From assembly GCF_043633585.1 (NCBI RefSeq), contig NZ_CP141832.1, positions 1,116,001 through 1,180,000 of the forward strand: a stretch of DNA of 64,000 bases, read 5' to 3'. Shown one piece after another: positions 40,265-49,074 of this stretch (position 1 is the stretch's first letter; each line of letters starts with the position of its first letter). The DNA is from Lacrimispora sinapis (lineage in GTDB: Bacteria; Bacillota; Clostridia; Lachnospirales; Lachnospiraceae). Both the position numbers and the translations under genes were made by a program. The notes beneath the pieces are model-generated. The model had not been told where the DNA came from, made no database searches, and was given only the letters and a program-made list of their open reading frames with translations.

Positions 40265-41668
40265 ATGAAGGTTTTTAATACATTATCCAGACAAAAGGAG
40301 GAATTTGTGCCGATAGAGCCATCAAAGGTCAAGATGTACGTCTGTGGCCCTACGGTATACAATTATATACACATCGGCAACGCAAGGCCTATGATCGTAT
40401 TTGATACGGTGCGGAGATATTTTGAATATAAAGGCTATGAGGTTAATTTTGTCTCCAATTTTACCGATGTAGATGATAAGATCATTAAAAAGGCAATTGA
40501 AGAAGGGGTAGATGCAGATGTCATATCAAAACGCTATATTGAAGAATGCAAAAAAGATATGGAAGCCCTGAATGTAAAGCCGGCCACAAGGAATCCTCTG
40601 GCAACGGAGGAGATCTGCGGAATGATTGATATGATAAAGGAACTGGTTGATTCCGGTCACGCCTATGCAGCAAAGGACGGAACTGTTTATTTCCGTACCA
40701 AAGCGTTTGAAGGTTATGGTAAACTTTCCCATAAGAATCTGGAAGACTTGCAATCCGGTTTCCGGGAAATCAAGGTGACCGGGGAAGACGGCAAGGAGGA
40801 CCCTTCGGATTTTGTTTTATGGAAGCCGAAAAAAGAGGGGGAGCCTTACTGGGAATCTCCATGGTGTGAAGGCAGACCGGGATGGCATATTGAATGTTCC
40901 GTTATGTCAAAGAAATATCTTGGGGATCAGATTGATATCCATGCAGGGGGAGAGGATTTAATATTCCCTCATCATGAGAATGAGATCGCCCAAAGTGAAG
41001 CAGCCAATGGAAAAGAATTTGCAAAATACTGGATGCACAATGCATTCTTGAACATAGACAATAAAAAGATGTCCAAATCTCTTGGGAATTTCTTTACGGT
41101 CAGAGATATTGGCGAGAAATATGATCTGCGGATTCTGCGTTTCTTTATGCTCAGTGCTCATTACAGAAGTCCTCTTAATTTCAGTGCCGAATTGATGGAA
41201 GCTTCCAAGAACGGCCTGGACCGGATTCTGACAGCTGTGGATAAGTTAAAGGATCTTCAGGCCAAAGTAAAGACACAGACTCTTCGTGAAGGCGAGGATA
41301 AAAAGCCTGTGGAAGAACTGGTTGTCAAATTCGAGACTGCGATGGATGATGATTTTAACACAGCAGATGCAATATCCGCTATTTTTGAATTAGTAAAGTT
41401 AAGCAACTCCACTACCGATGAGAACAGTTCTGCAGAATATGTGAGTTTCTTAAAGGAAACCATTGAAATGCTTTGCGATGTTCTGGGCATCATCACTGAG
41501 AAGAAGGAAGAAATTCTTGACGATGAGATCGAGGCCATGATCGAAGCAAGGCAGCAGGCCAGAAAGGATAAGAATTTTGGCCTGGCAGATGAAATTCGCG
41601 GAAAATTACTGGATCAAGGAATTGTTCTGGAGGACACCAGGGAAGGTGTAAAATGGAAGAGAATATAA
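40265..41668 (+). CDS. cysS: Cysteinyl-tRNA synthetase
   Basis: Charges tRNA-Cys. The 467-residue class I synthetase has the HIGH motif YIHIGNARPMIVFD, the KMSKS motif KKMSKSLGNFF, and zinc ligands (Cys in MYVCGPTVYN, Cys in HIECSVMS, His in HHENEIAQSEA). Start has AGGAGGGAATTATT ahead. It overlaps mrnC by 16 bases; ispF-cysS-mrnC-rlmB is a run found in many clostridia and bacilli. Confidence 0.97.
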   Translation: MKVFNTLSRQKEEFVPIEPSKVKMYVCGPTVYNYIHIGNARPMIVFDTVRRYFEYKGYEVNFVSNFTDVDDKIIKKAIEEGVDADVISKRYIEECKKDMEALNVKPATRNPLATEEICGMIDMIKELVDSGHAYAAKDGTVYFRTKAFEGYGKLSHKNLEDLQSGFREIKVTGEDGKEDPSDFVLWKPKKEGEPYWESPWCEGRPGWHIECSVMSKKYLGDQIDIHAGGEDLIFPHHENEIAQSEAANGKEFAKYWMHNAFLNIDNKKMSKSLGNFFTVRDIGEKYDLRILRFFMLSAHYRSPLNFSAELMEASKNGLDRILTAVDKLKDLQAKVKTQTLREGEDKKPVEELVVKFETAMDDDFNTADAISAIFELVKLSNSTTDENSSAEYVSFLKETIEMLCDVLGIITEKKEEILDDEIEAMIEARQQARKDKNFGLADEIRGKLLDQGIVLEDTREGVKWKRI

Positions 41669-42111
41669 TTTCGCTGTCTGGTTTTTCTGATTTATTTAAA
41701 GAAACACTGCATTTAAAAGAAGTGGATATAAAAAGCTATTCCCCTCTGGCTCTGGCTTATATCGGAGACGCCGTTTATGAGGTGATCATCCGCACCAAGG
41801 TGATGAACCATGGAAGCACTCAGGTCAACAACATGCATAAAAAAAGCGCTAAGCTGGTCAATGCAGGAACACAGGCGGACATCATCCGCCGGCTTTTGGA
41901 GGAGGAAGATTTAACGCCGGAAGAGATCGCTGTTTACAAGCGTGGACGCAATGCCAAATCCGTGACCACGGCCAAACATGCCACAATGGCAGATTATCGG
42001 ACCGCCACCGGATTTGAAGCCCTTTGCGGTTATCTGTATTTAAACGGTGAATTGGAACGGCTCATAGCCGTAGTGGGCAAAGGACTTGAAAGAATAGGAG
42101 AACTGGAATGA
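41653..42111 (+). CDS. mrnC: Mini-ribonuclease 3 (23S rRNA maturation)
   Basis: A 152-residue RNase III-like enzyme without the double-stranded-RNA-binding domain. It matures 23S rRNA ends. The catalytic region reads LALAYIGDAVYEVIIRTKV (Asp in the GDAVYE pair) and GFEALCGYLYLNGE near the end. It overlaps cysS at the start and rlmB by four bases at the end. Confidence 0.93.
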   Translation: MEENIISLSGFSDLFKETLHLKEVDIKSYSPLALAYIGDAVYEVIIRTKVMNHGSTQVNNMHKKSAKLVNAGTQADIIRRLLEEEDLTPEEIAVYKRGRNAKSVTTAKHATMADYRTATGFEALCGYLYLNGELERLIAVVGKGLERIGELE

Positions 42112-42845
42112 TAGAGGAATTTACCATAGAAGGAAGAAACGCAGTATTGGAGGCGTTCCGTTCCGGAAAGACGATTGATAAGCTTTATGTACAAAAGGGA
42201 GTCCAGGATGGCCCCATTCAGTCCATTGTCCGGGAAGCGAAAAAGACGGATACCATCGTCAATTTCGTAGAGCGGGAGCGGTTAGACCAGATGTCAGAGG
42301 AAGGCCATCACCAGGGGGTGATCGCTCATGCAGCGGCCTATGAATATGCAGAAGTGGAAGATATGTTAAAGGCTGCAGAAGAAAAAGGGGAACCGCCGTT
42401 TCTGTTCCTGCTTGATGGGATTGAAGATCCCCATAATCTGGGTGCCATTATCCGTACCGCCAATTTAGCCGGAGCCCATGGCGTGATTATTCCAAAACGC
42501 CGGGCGGTAGGACTGACCGCTACGGTTGCCAAGACTTCTGCCGGCGCCTTAAACTATACACCGGTTGCAAAGGTAACCAATTTAACTGCTGCCATGGAGG
42601 AACTGAAGGCAAAAGGTATGTGGTTTGTCTGTGCCGATATGGGGGGAGAGACCATGTACCGCCTGAATTTAAAAGGGCCTATCGGCCTTGTCATCGGCAG
42701 TGAAGGAAACGGTGTCGGAAGGCTTGTGAAGGAAAACTGTGATATGGTTGCCTCCATTCCGATGAAAGGGGATATTGATTCTCTGAATGCTTCTGTAGCA
42801 GCAGGAGTACTGGCTTATGAGATCGTGAGACAGCGCTTGGGATAA
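42108..42845 (+). CDS. rlmB: 23S rRNA 2'-O-ribose methyltransferase, RlmB family (SpoU)
   Basis: A 245-residue SpoU/TrmH-fold methyltransferase that in the family methylates G2251 of 23S rRNA. N-terminal substrate-binding domain (EGRNAVLEAFRSGKTIDKLYV, HHQGVIA), then the knotted domain with LDGIEDPHNLGAIIRTANLAGAHGVIIPKRR, GLVIGSEGNGVGRLV and IPMKGDIDSLNASVAAGVLAYE as motifs 1, 2 and 3. Its ATG overlaps the mrnC stop (ATGA). Confidence 0.94.
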   Translation: MIEEFTIEGRNAVLEAFRSGKTIDKLYVQKGVQDGPIQSIVREAKKTDTIVNFVERERLDQMSEEGHHQGVIAHAAAYEYAEVEDMLKAAEEKGEPPFLFLLDGIEDPHNLGAIIRTANLAGAHGVIIPKRRAVGLTATVAKTSAGALNYTPVAKVTNLTAAMEELKAKGMWFVCADMGGETMYRLNLKGPIGLVIGSEGNGVGRLVKENCDMVASIPMKGDIDSLNASVAAGVLAYEIVRQRLG

Positions 42846-42865
42846 CGTACAAGGAGAAAATAAGT

Positions 42866-43849
42866 ATGAAAAAACGAGGTGCGGCTTTTGCGGCAGTTTG
42901 TGGGGGTATATTATTAGCCATCAACGGCTGCGGCCCGAAGGGAAGCATTACTGCAGCAGATAATACAAAAGAAAGCATTGAATGGAAAACCGTAGTAAGT
43001 ATAAAGGATGAAGGGGTTCCTCTATCTTCCAAACCGGAAGGCAAAAGTGTGAAAAAGCCCCAGGCTTCGGGAACCGTAACGTTTAGAAGTAATTCTGTCA
43101 CCCTTGATGCATCCAATGCAAGCCATGGCTATGTAATGGTACAGTATACAGGAAATGCTTCCAGAATAAAAGTACAGGTCATAAAAAATGGCGGTGAGAC
43201 TTATACCTATGATTTAAATGCAAGATCCGCCTATGAGGTGTTTCCCCTGACGGAAGGAAACGGAACCTACACGGTCCGTGTTCTGGAACAGGTACAGGGA
43301 ACCCAGTATGCCATAAAGTCGAGCAATCAGATTCCGGTAAAACTGGTCAATGAGTTTGAACCATTTCTTTATCCGAACCAGTATGTGAATTTTACTTCGG
43401 AAAGTGCGGTCGTTAAAAAAGGAGCGGAACTTGCAGCCCCGGCGGCAGATTCTCTTGCCGTTGTCAATAACGTTTATAACTATGTAGTCAATAATTTTAC
43501 GTATGATACGGCACTGGCCAATTCGGTACAGACCGGGTATCTGCCCAATGTGGATCAGGTGCTGGCGAAGAAAAAAGGGATCTGCTTTGATTATGCGGCA
43601 GTGATGACTGCCATGCTCAGATCCCAGGGGATTCCTACAAAGCTTGTGGTAGGCTATACAGGAAGCCTTTACCATGCCTGGGTCAATGTTTATATTGAAG
43701 GCCAGGGCTGGGTGGATAACATCATTTATTTTGATGGCAATGACTGGAAGCTCATGGACCCTACCTTTGCTTCATCAGGGGCCAATGATCCGGCGATCAG
43801 GGACTACATCACCAACAGCTCCAATTATAAGGGGAAATATACTTACTAA
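42866..43849 (+). CDS. Transglutaminase-like lipoprotein
   Basis: A 327-residue predicted lipoprotein (signal then LAINGC, modified Cys22). After a ~120-residue beta-rich section (TVTFRSNSVTLDASN), the transglutaminase-like core carries the triad: Cys in KGICFDYAAVMTAMLR (~240), His in YHAWVNVY (~272), Asp in MDPTFAS (~298). Such surface cysteine enzymes process peptide or wall substrates, with no proven target here. It starts 20 bases after rlmB and is 31 bases before the pilus-like cluster, so it could belong to either. Confidence 0.87.
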   Translation: MKKRGAAFAAVCGGILLAINGCGPKGSITAADNTKESIEWKTVVSIKDEGVPLSSKPEGKSVKKPQASGTVTFRSNSVTLDASNASHGYVMVQYTGNASRIKVQVIKNGGETYTYDLNARSAYEVFPLTEGNGTYTVRVLEQVQGTQYAIKSSNQIPVKLVNEFEPFLYPNQYVNFTSESAVVKKGAELAAPAADSLAVVNNVYNYVVNNFTYDTALANSVQTGYLPNVDQVLAKKKGICFDYAAVMTAMLRSQGIPTKLVVGYTGSLYHAWVNVYIEGQGWVDNIIYFDGNDWKLMDPTFASSGANDPAIRDYITNSSNYKGKYTY

Positions 43850-43880
43850 AGAAATTACATAGGAATAGGAGAGACGATAT

Positions 43881-44933
43881 ATGGCTAAGGATGCGAAAAA
43901 AATATATTCCTCAAGGGAAATTTCCGCTTTCTGCCTTCAGATATCCCTTCTTCTTCATGCTGCAATCCCTCTTGATGAGGGATTGTCTGTTATGGCGGAG
44001 GATGCGGTATGGGATGAAGAAAAAAAACTCCTGATGCAGATGGCGGAAGAAGCAGAACTTGGAAGCCCGTTTTCAACCGTGCTGGAACATGCGGGAGTGT
44101 ATCCTTCTTATGTGGTCCGAATGGCAAGGCTTGGAGAGGAAACCGGCAACTTGGACCAGATCATGGAATCTCTGGCAGATTATTATGAGAAAGAATATTT
44201 GCTTTTTAAAAATTTAAAACATGCGGTGACGTATCCTTTGATCATGATTACCATGCTTTTGGTGGTACTGTTTGTCTTGTTTACAAAGGTCATGCCCATA
44301 TTTGAACGGGTATATGAACAGCTGGGGACAGAGATGTCGCCGGTTTCTCTTGCTGCCACCAGACTGGGAAGTATTTTCTCGGGAGCAGCTCTGATTCTGG
44401 GAGGGGTTCTTGCAATCGTGATTTTCCTGGTTTGGAGTTTCGGAAAATACGGAAAGAGAATTCCTGCGGCAGAGCGGTTTTTGCAGTGGATCAAAAGAAA
44501 GAATAAGATCGCACTTGCGATAGCTAATCGGCGTTTCACTGCGGTTATGGCACTGACTTTAAAAAGCGGACTGGATCTGGAAAAGGGAATGGAGCTTGCC
44601 GGCAGCCTGGTTGAAAATAAGTCTGTGGAGGAAAAGATCAAACATTGCTCCGCAGAAATGGAAGCAGGGACCGACTATTATACGGCTATGAAGAACACGG
44701 GAATGTTTAAGGGATTCTATGTGCAGATGATCAAGGTAGGCACAAAGAGCGGGCGGCTGGACAGCGTGATGGAAGAGATTTCAAAAAATTATGAAGAAGA
44801 AGCGGATATGGCCATAGAACATCTGGTCAGCCGGTTTGAACCGACCGCAGTTGCCGTTCTTGCAGTAGCAGTGGGACTGATCCTCCTGTCTGTTATGCTG
44901 CCGCTTGTGGGTGTTTTATCTGCCATCGGTTAG
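43881..44933 (+). CDS. Type II secretion/type IV pilus inner-membrane platform protein (PilC/GspF)
   Basis: A 350-residue protein of the T2SF family. Two repeats of the family domain (~15-135 and ~215-340) each end with hydrophobic helices (YPLIMITMLLVVLFVLFTKVMPIF, FEPTAVAVLAVAVGLILLSVMLPL). It shows LHAAIPLDEGLSVMAED and ARLGEETGNLDQIMESLADYYEKE, the usual motif. In pilus machines it is the platform for extension or retraction motors. It leads a run of small membrane proteins that ends with pilT. Confidence 0.9.
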   Translation: MAKDAKKIYSSREISAFCLQISLLLHAAIPLDEGLSVMAEDAVWDEEKKLLMQMAEEAELGSPFSTVLEHAGVYPSYVVRMARLGEETGNLDQIMESLADYYEKEYLLFKNLKHAVTYPLIMITMLLVVLFVLFTKVMPIFERVYEQLGTEMSPVSLAATRLGSIFSGAALILGGVLAIVIFLVWSFGKYGKRIPAAERFLQWIKRKNKIALAIANRRFTAVMALTLKSGLDLEKGMELAGSLVENKSVEEKIKHCSAEMEAGTDYYTAMKNTGMFKGFYVQMIKVGTKSGRLDSVMEEISKNYEEEADMAIEHLVSRFEPTAVAVLAVAVGLILLSVMLPLVGVLSAIG

Positions 44934-44944
44934 GAGGCGTTTCA

Positions 44945-45265
44945 ATGAGGAATGGAAATTCTCTAAAGGAAATGATTGGAAGTGTGATCCCTCTGGCTGT
45001 ATTTGCGGGGATGATCGCTTTATTTATCTCTGGAATCCTATTATTTTCCCGTAAAACGGATTTAAAAGGTGCTGAAACTCTGCGGGATGCCCTTCGGAGA
45101 GCATCGGTCCAGTGTTATGCCATAGAAGGAAGATATCCGCCCAGTGTGGAATATCTGGAAGAAAATTACGGAATACAGATTGACAAAGAACGATATGATG
45201 TGTTTTACAACGGCTTTGCCTCAAACTTCATGCCGGATATTACCGTCAATCTCCATGAACAATGA
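44945..45265 (+). CDS. Small membrane protein of the pilus-like cluster
   Basis: A 106-residue protein with one hydrophobic helix (SVIPLAVFAGMIALFISGILLF, ~12-34) and a ~70-residue external part (GAETLRDALRRASVQCYAIEG, PPSVEYLEENYG). The pattern after the helix, with a 'ration' helix leading to an YPP segment, resembles pseudopilins, but no G-xxxx-E cleavage site is evident. It lies 11 bases after the PilC-like gene. I call it pilin-like by position and shape only. Confidence 0.6.
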   Translation: MRNGNSLKEMIGSVIPLAVFAGMIALFISGILLFSRKTDLKGAETLRDALRRASVQCYAIEGRYPPSVEYLEENYGIQIDKERYDVFYNGFASNFMPDITVNLHEQ

Positions 45266-45279
45266 CCGGGAGGTGGAAA

Positions 45280-45771
45280 ATGAGCGGGAGAGAAGATCAA
45301 AGAGGCCGGCTGGCAGGTGCTCTTTTTACCCTTTTACTGTTTTTAGTATTTGTATTAAGCGCTCTTTTTCTGGTGCTCATCGGAGGAAGGGTTTATGAGA
45401 ATATTAATACACGGGCGGAGAATACCTACCGGGAAGATGTGGCATTAAGCTATATTGCCAACAAAGTGAGACAGGGAGATAAAGAAGGGGCCGTCTCTTT
45501 AAAGGAAGAGTCAGGAAGAACCATTTTAGAACTGAAACAGACCATCAACGGAGCTGTTTATGTGACAGACATTTATTATCAGGATGGTAAATTATGGGAA
45601 TTATTTACCGATGGTCAAAGCGGGCTTTCCGTAGGAGATGGCAATGCGATCCTCTCATGCAGTCCGGTTTCCATGAAGATGGAAGGAAAGCTTCTCTATA
45701 TAAAGACAGAAGGAGATTTTGGAAGCTCTGTCTGGTTATCCTTAAGAAGCGGAGGATATGAAGATGAATAG
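45280..45771 (+). CDS. DUF4860-like membrane protein of the pilus-like cluster
   Basis: A 163-residue protein with one N-terminal hydrophobic helix (GALFTLLLFLVFVLSALFLVLIGG) and an extracytoplasmic beta-rich domain (SYIANKVRQGDKEGAVSLKEE, then ISLS-like ends). This resembles DUF4860 proteins, which occur in clostridial pilus clusters. ATG 45280 has GGGAGGTGG ahead; the upstream ATG 45262 lies before that site. It overlaps the previous stop region closely and the next gene by eight bases. Confidence 0.65.
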   Translation: MSGREDQRGRLAGALFTLLLFLVFVLSALFLVLIGGRVYENINTRAENTYREDVALSYIANKVRQGDKEGAVSLKEESGRTILELKQTINGAVYVTDIYYQDGKLWELFTDGQSGLSVGDGNAILSCSPVSMKMEGKLLYIKTEGDFGSSVWLSLRSGGYEDE

Positions 45772-46174
45772 AAAAAGCCATTCCGGAGTATTTATGATGG
45801 AGATGACAGCGGTTGTCTTTTTCTTTATCCTTTGTGCGGGAATCTGTATTCAGACTTTTGTTAAGGCGGATTCCATAAGCCGGGAGGCAGCGGACCTAAA
45901 CCGGGCGGTTTTTCTTGCTCAAAGCACAGGAGAGGTTTTTAAAGCAAACGGCAGACAAGGGCTTATGGATACATTTTCTGTCTATGGGCAGAAGCATGAT
46001 GGAAAATCTCTTTCCCTGGGATTTGATAAAAACGGGAATCCATGTGAAGAAGATCAGGCGGTATTCATTGCAGACGCAGAGTTTCCTTTGGATACGGAAC
46101 TGGCACTGACCGTTAAAAAGGGAAGAAAAGAATTGTATACCCTTACGGTAAAACGGCATGAGAGCAAAGATTGA
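45764..46174 (+). CDS. Prepilin-like protein with type III signal
   Basis: A 136-residue protein beginning MNRKSHSG then VFMMEMTAVVFFFI. This is the class III prepilin pattern: a short basic leader, Gly before the cut, a hydrophobic helix, and Glu at +5. A prepilin peptidase should cut after Gly8. The rest is a polar domain (EVFKANGRQGLMDTFSVYG, LALTVKKGRKELYTLTV). ATG 45764 is eight bases after GGAGG; ATG 45758 would be too close. It is the clearest pilin in the cluster. Confidence 0.75.
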   Translation: MNRKSHSGVFMMEMTAVVFFFILCAGICIQTFVKADSISREAADLNRAVFLAQSTGEVFKANGRQGLMDTFSVYGQKHDGKSLSLGFDKNGNPCEEDQAVFIADAEFPLDTELALTVKKGRKELYTLTVKRHESKD

Positions 46175-46187
46175 CGGAGGTGGATTC

Positions 46188-46682
46188 ATGGCGAAACAGG
46201 AAAACGGTTACAGAGCCAATATAGGAGGTCCTTCCCTTATTCTGATCTTCATTGTCATGTGTCTTGTGACATTTGGAATGCTGTCTTTGAGCACTGCAAA
46301 AAGCGAACATAATATGGCAGAGCGAAATGCCTCTGCCATAACCGAATATTACCGGGCAGACGGGAAAGGGGAAGCCTTTTATCAGATGGTCCTTAATAAA
46401 GTCAGGGAGGTGAAGGAGAAGGGACAGGGACAAACTGGAACTCAGGATATGCTGGCTCAGGAACTGGGGAATTACTACCATAAAGAAGAGCAAACGGTGG
46501 TTACCCAGATTCCCATGCCCCATTCCCAGGCCCTTTTCATCGAGCTGGTTCCTAGCTTTGAAGGAAAAGGAGAGGTACGAATTTCCAAATGGAATGTGAT
46601 ACCGTCTGAAGATTATGAGATTGATCATTCCATGGCAGTGTGGACTGGGGAAGATTTAAAAAAGCAGGAGACGGGAAAATGA
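46188..46682 (+). CDS. Single-pass membrane protein of the pilus-like cluster
   Basis: A 164-residue protein with one hydrophobic helix (SLILIFIVMCLVTFGMLSLS, ~19-38) then a charged outer region (KSEHNMAERNASAITEYYRADGKGEAFYQMVLNKVRE) with predicted helix. The sequence after the helix (STA-ENNxAER-like pattern) recalls PilX-type minor pilins, but the family is not certain. ATG 46188 has CGGAGGTGG ahead; the frame from 46158 overlaps the previous gene. Its stop overlaps the pilT start (ATGA). Confidence 0.65.
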   Translation: MAKQENGYRANIGGPSLILIFIVMCLVTFGMLSLSTAKSEHNMAERNASAITEYYRADGKGEAFYQMVLNKVREVKEKGQGQTGTQDMLAQELGNYYHKEEQTVVTQIPMPHSQALFIELVPSFEGKGEVRISKWNVIPSEDYEIDHSMAVWTGEDLKKQETGK

Positions 46683-47746
46683 AGGTAGAGGATTTGTTAA
46701 GTGCTGCTGTGGCACAGAATGCATCGGATATTTTTCTGGTGCCGGGGATGCCCTTTTCTTATAAAATCGGAAGCAGGATCGTTTATCAAAACGAAGAAAA
46801 GCTGTTCCCTGCACAGATGGAAGCGTTGATTGAGGAATTGTATGTACTGGCGGGTAATAGAAGCATGGATAAAGTAAGGGAACATGGTGATGATGATTTT
46901 TCCTTTGCACTTTCCGGTGTTTCCAGATTCCGTTCCAGTGTTTTTCGCCAGAGAGGTTCCCTGGCAGCTGTGATCCGGGTGGTCACCTTTGATCTGCCGG
47001 ATTACAAAGAACTGCACATTCCTGAAACGGTTATGGGCATTTCCAAAATGACAAAGGGATTCGTGCTGGTGACAGGCCCTGCGGGAAGCGGAAAGACAAC
47101 TACCCTGGCCTGTATCATTGATAAAATAAATAACACCAGGAATGCTCATGTAATTACTCTGGAAGATCCTCTGGAATACCTGCACCGCCATAAACAGAGC
47201 GTGGTGACCCAAAGAGAGATCACAACGGATACGGACAGCTATGTGACCGGACTGCGGGCGGCTTTAAGACAGGCTCCCGATGTGATCCTGGTGGGAGAGA
47301 TGAGAGATTACGAGACCATCCGCATCGCCATGACGGCTGCGGAAACCGGCCATCTGGTGATCTCCACCCTTCACACCGTTGGGGCTGCCAATACCATTGA
47401 CCGGATCATCGACAGTTTTCCTCCCAATCAGCAGCAGCAGATCCGGATGCAGCTTTCCATGGTGGTTCAGGCAGTGGTTTCCCAGCAATTGATTCCCACA
47501 CTCGACGGAGGCGTTGAGCCGGCATTTGAGATTATGTTTTTCAACAATGCCATCCGGAATATGATCCGTGAAGCAAAGACCCATCAAATTGATTCTGTCA
47601 TAGCTACCGGACAGGCAGAAGGTATGGTCTCCATGGACTCCAGCCTTTTAAACCTGTATAAAGAAGGAAAGATCACCAGAGAAAACGCTGTAATATACAG
47701 CAGCAACAGTGAATTGATGGTTAAAAAAATAGAACGGGGAATATAA
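46679..47746 (+). CDS. pilT: PilT-family pilus retraction ATPase
   Basis: A 355-residue hexameric ATPase of the twitching-motility family. It has an N-terminal PAS-like/linker part (VEDLLSAAVAQNASDIFLVPG), Walker A GPAGSGKTTTLACI (~137), the Asp box VITLEDPLEYLH, Walker B APDVILVGEMRD, the His box STLHTVGAANTIDRI, and PilT-like C-terminal AIRNMIREAKTHQI. PilT drives retraction; no PilB-type extension ATPase is in the window. It overlaps the preceding gene by four bases with GCAGGAGACGG ahead. Confidence 0.92.
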   Translation: MKVEDLLSAAVAQNASDIFLVPGMPFSYKIGSRIVYQNEEKLFPAQMEALIEELYVLAGNRSMDKVREHGDDDFSFALSGVSRFRSSVFRQRGSLAAVIRVVTFDLPDYKELHIPETVMGISKMTKGFVLVTGPAGSGKTTTLACIIDKINNTRNAHVITLEDPLEYLHRHKQSVVTQREITTDTDSYVTGLRAALRQAPDVILVGEMRDYETIRIAMTAAETGHLVISTLHTVGAANTIDRIIDSFPPNQQQQIRMQLSMVVQAVVSQQLIPTLDGGVEPAFEIMFFNNAIRNMIREAKTHQIDSVIATGQAEGMVSMDSSLLNLYKEGKITRENAVIYSSNSELMVKKIERGI

Positions 47747-47809
47747 ATGTGCATAGTTTCCCTGCCGCAAGATAAAATAACTATATTAATGACAGGAGTG
47801 TGATTGATT

Positions 47810-48763
47810 ATGAGAACAGATAAAAGAAAAGTTGCATTGGTCGGTACCGGTATGGTGGGAATGAGTTATGCCTATTCCATGTTGAATCAGGGCGTTTGTG
47901 ATGAACTTGTTTTAATTGATATTAACCGGAAGAGGGCGGAAGGGGAGGCCATGGATTTAAATCATGGACTGGCTTTTTCCGGTTCCCACATGAAGATCTA
48001 TGCCGGGGAGTACAAAGACTGTACGGATGCGGATATCGTAGTGATCTGCGCCGGAGTGGCTCAGAAGCCTGGAGAAACAAGGCTTGATTTATTGAAACGC
48101 AATGCATCCGTATTCCGTTCCATTGTCCAGCCTATCACAGAGTCAGGATTTAATGGATTGTTCCTGGTGGCAACCAATCCTGTGGACATTATGACAAGAA
48201 TTACTTATGAGATATCCGGTTTCAATCCAAAGAGGGTAATTGGAAGCGGGACCACTTTAGATACGGCAAGACTTCGGTATCTGCTTGGGGAATCTCTACG
48301 GGTGGATCCGCGAAATGTCCATGCTTATGTAATCGGAGAGCACGGGGACAGTGAGTTTGTGCCATGGAGCCAGGCAATGATTGCGACAAAGCCCATCCTA
48401 TCCCTTTGCGGAACCGGAGGAGAAGAGGATATGGTGAGCCGGCAGGAATTAAAGCGGATTGAAGAAGAGGTACGTACAGCTGCATACAAAATCATAGAAG
48501 CCAAGCAAGCCACTTATTATGGGATCGGTATGTCTCTTACCAGAATCACCAGAGCTATTTTCGGAGATGAAAACAGCGTCTTTACCGTATCGGCCATGTT
48601 AAAGGGAGAGTATGGACAGACCGATGTATATGCAGGAGTTCCATGTATCGTAAACCAAAACGGAATTCAGCGTGTGCTTCCATTAACTCTGACAGAAGAA
48701 GAGGCGAACCGGTTTAACAGTTCCTGCCAGACCCTAAAGGAAAGCTTTGAAGGTATTTTATAA
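47810..48763 (+). CDS. ldh: L-lactate dehydrogenase
   Basis: A 317-residue NAD-dependent dehydrogenase that reduces pyruvate to lactate. The NAD fold opens VALVGTGMVGMSYAYSML. The specificity loop reads GVAQKPGETRLDL, with Gln at the position that separates lactate from malate dehydrogenases. Catalytic His is ~178 (GEHGDSEFV), and NPVDIMTRITYEIS holds substrate-binding residues. ATG 47810 is nine bases after AGGAGTG; TTG 47804 is too close. A promoter in the 60-base gap after pilT is not obvious. Confidence 0.95.
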   Translation: MRTDKRKVALVGTGMVGMSYAYSMLNQGVCDELVLIDINRKRAEGEAMDLNHGLAFSGSHMKIYAGEYKDCTDADIVVICAGVAQKPGETRLDLLKRNASVFRSIVQPITESGFNGLFLVATNPVDIMTRITYEISGFNPKRVIGSGTTLDTARLRYLLGESLRVDPRNVHAYVIGEHGDSEFVPWSQAMIATKPILSLCGTGGEEDMVSRQELKRIEEEVRTAAYKIIEAKQATYYGIGMSLTRITRAIFGDENSVFTVSAMLKGEYGQTDVYAGVPCIVNQNGIQRVLPLTLTEEEANRFNSSCQTLKESFEGIL

Positions 48764-48861
48764 AAAAGCTTCCAATCAGGCCAAAGTTACCGGCGGTTCA
48801 GCAGGCAGAATTTTGAAGTTTTTGCTATTGTGTACATTTTAGTAAATAATTTAAAAAAATG

Positions 48862-48890
48862 TTGACAAACAGATTTTCCCATGCTATGAT
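48862..48890 (+). promoter_or_regulatory. tRNA-Thr promoter
   Basis: TTGACA (48862-48867), 17 bases, TATGAT (48885-48890), 31 bases before the tRNA. Confidence 0.8.
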
Positions 48891-48921
48891 ATACGAGGTT
48901 CAAGCGAGGAACCATTCATAA

Positions 48922-48994
48922 GCTGATGTGGCACAGATGGTAGCGCACCTCATTGGTAGTGAGGAGGTCACGGGTCCGATTCCCGTCATCAGCT
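48922..48994 (+). tRNA. tRNA-Thr (anticodon GGT)
   Basis: 73 bases. The acceptor GCTGATG pairs with CATCAGC, the anticodon stem CCTCA/TGAGG encloses TTGGTAG with GGT as anticodon, and the T-arm is CACGGGTCCGATTCCCGT. Discriminator T, no encoded CCA. Confidence 0.93.
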
Positions 48995-49002
48995 TTGAAA
49001 AA

Positions 49003-49039
49003 CAAACGGGAAGTCTTAGTTAAGAGACTTCCCGTTTTT
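49003..49039 (+). terminator. Terminator after tRNA-Thr
   Basis: AACGGGAAGTC (49005-49015) pairs with GACTTCCCGTT (49026-49036), then TTT. It lies 36 bases before the PBP start. Confidence 0.92.
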
Positions 49040-49074
49040 GTCATATGCAAAGAATAAGAAGGAGGCACATCGAA

